From NCBI GenBank assembly GCA_025455225.1, contig JALOMY010000094.1:1-9096 (forward strand): 9,096 nt of DNA. Direction: 5' to 3'. The stretch is from Cyclobacteriaceae bacterium. GTDB taxonomy: Bacteria; Bacteroidota; Bacteroidia; Cytophagales; Cyclobacteriaceae. The notes beneath the pieces are model-generated. The model saw only the letters and a program-made list of their open reading frames with translations. It made no database searches and was not told the origin of the DNA. Of the stretch, positions 6,893-9,096 are shown one piece after another. How positions within the stretch are numbered: position 1 is the stretch's first letter; every line of letters starts with the position of its first letter. The position numbers and the translations under genes were made by a program.

Positions 6893-8605
6893 ATGAAGCA
6901 GACCCTCATCATCCTTTGCATTACCCTTTCGGTGTACGTTTATGGGCAGAGCCTTCTGATTAAAAATGTGAACCTGATTGATGTCAAGTCGGGGAAAGTA
7001 ATACCGGCAACTTCTGTTCTGGTTACCGGCAGTATAATAACCGAAATCGGGCCTTCATCGAAATTGAAGACTTCGAACCAAACCCAGGTAATTGATGGAA
7101 CCGGGCAATACCTGTTGCCGGGAATGATCGATGCACATATACATTTCTTCCAATCCGGGGGGCTTTATACCCGACCGGATGCGTTGGACCTCCAGTTTAA
7201 AATGCCTTACGAAAAAGAACGGGAGTTTGGTTTTAACAATGCTGCCGATTACCTGAAACGGTATGTACGATTAGGTATAACCACAGTAATCGATGTTGGC
7301 GGGCCTTTTCAGAATTTCATTATCCGCGATTCCATCGCCAAATCGTTCCCTGCCCCAAATGTTCTGGTAACGGGACCCTTGTTTTCAATGGTTGATCGTA
7401 AAAAGCTTGAACTTAACGATCCCCCCATTGTGAAAATAAGCACACCGGATCAAGCTGATTCCCTGTTTCAAAAGATGCTACCTTATAAACCCGATTTTAT
7501 CAAAATCTGGTATATCGCCAACCGGAATCTTCCTGCAGAAAAATCATTTCCATTAGTCAGGCACATAGCTGAATTGGCCCATCGAAATAATTTAAAACTC
7601 ACCGTTCATGCTACGCAATTGCAAACTGCACAATTGGCTGTTGAAGCAGGCGCTGATATTCTGGTTCACAGTATCGATGACGAAGTTATTCCGGACGCAT
7701 TCATTAAAATGCTAAAGGATAAAAAAGTTGCCTATACACCAACCCTGATTGTTGGCAAGAACTATTACAAAGTGTTTTCCGGCCGGCTCGATCATCATCC
7801 TCAGGATTTGAAGTGGGCTAATGCTTTCGCTTATGCAACCTTGCAAGATCCTGAGGGCTATTCGGATACAGAGATGCCGGCATTACTGAAAAATTTAAGG
7901 GCAAGCGGTATTCCTCCCGCTGAAAATAAATCCGATTCCATTATGGCGCTTAACTTGAGGAAATTGATCAAAGCCGGTGTTAATGTTATTATTGGAACCG
8001 ATGCCGGCAATATCGGTACACTCCATGCCTCCTCCTACCTGCAGGAACTTGAAGCAATGAGCAAAGCCGGCCTTACCAACCAGGAAATTCTAAGAGCCGC
8101 AACCTGGCAGACTGCCTTAGGTTTTGGAAAGGAAAAGACATTGGGTTCAATTGAAAAGGGTAAACAAGCCGATATGATTTTACTCACGAAAAATCCTCTG
8201 GAAACACTGGGCAATCTCAACTCCATTACATTTACGATTGTGAGAGGAATTGCTGTTCAGGCAGAAGCCAATCTAACCGAATCTCCGGAAGCTGTTGTTC
8301 AACGACAGGTCAATGCTTACAATGCGCGGAACATTGACGCCTTTCTCGACACTTATGCAGACGAAGTTGAACTGATTAACTGGAATGGCCAGCTTTTATC
8401 CAGGGGAAAAGACCAGATGCGCACCATCTATGCGGATCTTTTCTCCCGTACTCCCAATCTTTATTGTAAAATCGAAAACCGGATCGTAGCGGGAAATAAA
8501 ATTATTGACAAGGAACATGTTCGTTTTGGCAACGATTTCGTTGATGCTGTTGCCGTTTATGAGGTGGAAAATGGTAAAATCAGGAAAGTTACCTTCATCC
8601 GGTAA
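6893..8605 (+). CDS. Secreted metal-dependent amidohydrolase with C-terminal NTF2/SnoaL-like domain
   Basis: The protein is 570 residues from the ATG at 6893, which gives a signal peptide with a likely cut after 'VYG' at 18, so it is probably periplasmic. Residues about 20-460 are an amidohydrolase of the imidazolonepropionase/Xaa-Pro dipeptidase-like branch. The predicted metal ligands are H82 and H84 in 'GMIDAHIHF', K204 in 'DFIKIWY' (the lysine usually carboxylated), H239, H259, and D370 in 'GTDAGN'. The closing 'LGSIEKGKQADMILL' beta-strand element is typical. Substrates in this group include imides, dipeptides and hydantoin-like compounds; this one's is unknown. Residues about 462-570 ('VNAYNARNIDAFLDTYADEV' to the C-terminus) form a separate NTF2/SnoaL-like fold of the polar-cone type, often a small-molecule or catalytic pocket. 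The reading frame also extends upstream to a TTG at 6821, but that start crosses the dnaK terminator and would hide the signal peptide. The aspartokinase gene follows after 53 bp. Confidence 0.93.
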   Translation: MKQTLIILCITLSVYVYGQSLLIKNVNLIDVKSGKVIPATSVLVTGSIITEIGPSSKLKTSNQTQVIDGTGQYLLPGMIDAHIHFFQSGGLYTRPDALDLQFKMPYEKEREFGFNNAADYLKRYVRLGITTVIDVGGPFQNFIIRDSIAKSFPAPNVLVTGPLFSMVDRKKLELNDPPIVKISTPDQADSLFQKMLPYKPDFIKIWYIANRNLPAEKSFPLVRHIAELAHRNNLKLTVHATQLQTAQLAVEAGADILVHSIDDEVIPDAFIKMLKDKKVAYTPTLIVGKNYYKVFSGRLDHHPQDLKWANAFAYATLQDPEGYSDTEMPALLKNLRASGIPPAENKSDSIMALNLRKLIKAGVNVIIGTDAGNIGTLHASSYLQELEAMSKAGLTNQEILRAATWQTALGFGKEKTLGSIEKGKQADMILLTKNPLETLGNLNSITFTIVRGIAVQAEANLTESPEAVVQRQVNAYNARNIDAFLDTYADEVELINWNGQLLSRGKDQMRTIYADLFSRTPNLYCKIENRIVAGNKIIDKEHVRFGNDFVDAVAVYEVENGKIRKVTFIR

Positions 8606-8608
8606 GGT

Positions 8609-8638
8609 ATGAGTTTACCCCGTTTAGTAATAAATTTG
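8609..8638 (+). promoter_or_regulatory. Probable promoter of the aspartokinase gene
   Basis: TAAATTTG (8631-8638), followed by C, fits the Bacteroidota -7 box TAnnTTTG exactly. ATG (8609-8611), 19 bases upstream, is a partial -33 match for TTG. A start near 8644 leaves a leader of about 15 nt before the ATG at 8659. The box lies in the short gap after the amidohydrolase stop, supporting independent transcription. Confidence 0.5.
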
Positions 8639-8658
8639 CCGCCTCAATTCTTAGTAAT

Positions 8659-9096
8659 ATGCTCGTTTTAAAATTTGGAGGCACTTCGGTTGGAAAACCG
8701 GAGCGAATGAAAAAAATAGCCGATCTGGTAACGGAAACTTCGGGACAGAAGATTGTCGTTCTGTCTGCCTTATCGGGCACTACCAATGCCCTGGTTCGCA
8801 TAGGTGATTTTATATTGAACGGTGATCTGGATGCTGCCGAAAAAGAGATTTTCTCGCTTGAACAACACTACAACTCATTTGTCGATGAGTTGTTCGGTTC
8901 TGATAATTTCAAAGCCATCGGTCACGAAATTGTTAGCCGGTTCTTCATTTTTATCAGGTTGCTGGCAGCTGGTCAGTTTGACGACAAAAGTTACCGTGAA
9001 CTTCTGGCCCAGGGTGAGTTAATGTCGACCGAACTTTTTTACCAGCATTTGCAGGAACGCAAGATCAACGCACGCTTGTTGCCCGCTCTTCATTTC
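8659..9096 (+). CDS. lysC: Aspartate kinase, N-terminal part (3' end beyond window)
   Basis: Aspartate kinase phosphorylates L-aspartate with ATP, the first step towards lysine (and diaminopimelate), threonine and methionine, in the cytoplasm. The first 146 residues are visible and the frame is open to the window edge. The N-terminus 'MLVLKFGGTSVG' carries the family's KFGGTS nucleotide-binding motif (residues 5-10). 'VVLSALSGTTN' (33-43) and 'AQGELMST' (117-124) are further conserved kinase motifs. The insert with 'SLEQHYNSFVDELF' resembles the monofunctional Bacteroidota aspartokinases, but a bifunctional aspartokinase/homoserine dehydrogenase (thrA) cannot be excluded because the C-terminus is missing. 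The start is set by the conserved motif; no Shine-Dalgarno is seen. A consensus -7 box sits 21 bases upstream. Confidence 0.93.
   Translation, partial: MLVLKFGGTSVGKPERMKKIADLVTETSGQKIVVLSALSGTTNALVRIGDFILNGDLDAAEKEIFSLEQHYNSFVDELFGSDNFKAIGHEIVSRFFIFIRLLAAGQFDDKSYRELLAQGELMSTELFYQHLQERKINARLLPALHF

Noticed and set aside
8601..8619. GGTAA/TTACC hairpin around the amidohydrolase stop codon
   Set aside because: Only 5 bp with a 9-base loop and no T-tract; not a credible terminator.

Overview
The window looks like an ordinary chromosomal core segment from a member of the Bacteroidota, most likely a Cytophagales-type organism (the order is an inference). Four signs point this way. There is a macroglobulin-like protein ending in a TonB-plug-like segment. 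The starts lack Shine-Dalgarno sequences and have A/T-rich leaders. The likely -7 promoter boxes are of the TAnnTTTG type. The aspartokinase N-terminus resembles those of Bacteroidota. Base composition is moderate and even, and I see no mobile element, CRISPR array, tRNA or rRNA.

Layout, left to right. (1) Bases 2-1891 (+) hold the 3' part of a large secreted or envelope protein with macroglobulin-type beta domains and a TonB-plug-like segment but no barrel; its 5' end lies outside the window. (2) Bases 1939-2670 (-), convergent with the first gene, encode a four-helix inner-membrane protein with bestrophin-like topology. (3) A 127-bp divergent intergenic region carries a self-complementary TAAATTTA box that could serve both flanking genes. 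(4) Bases 2798-4765 (+) encode an exported protein built from about 16 TPR repeats. (5) A 122-bp gap holds two sets of short direct repeats ahead of dnaK. (6) Bases 4888-6810 (+) encode DnaK. A GUAA-capped hairpin encloses its stop codon, and a clear intrinsic terminator follows. (7) Bases 6893-8605 (+) encode a secreted metal-dependent amidohydrolase fused to a C-terminal NTF2/SnoaL-like domain. (8) From base 8659 to the window edge (+) lies the N-terminal third of an aspartate kinase, with a consensus -7 box just upstream.

The genes do not form an obvious single pathway. Cytoplasmic protein folding (DnaK), lysine/threonine/methionine biosynthesis (aspartokinase), two exported proteins of unknown substrate or partner, one inner-membrane protein and one envelope macroglobulin-like protein simply sit side by side, and the visible promoter and terminator signals suggest mostly separate transcription units. 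I did not find a convincing undescribed system. The items most worth checking are the repeats upstream of dnaK, the stop-codon hairpin of dnaK, and the amidohydrolase/NTF2 fusion.
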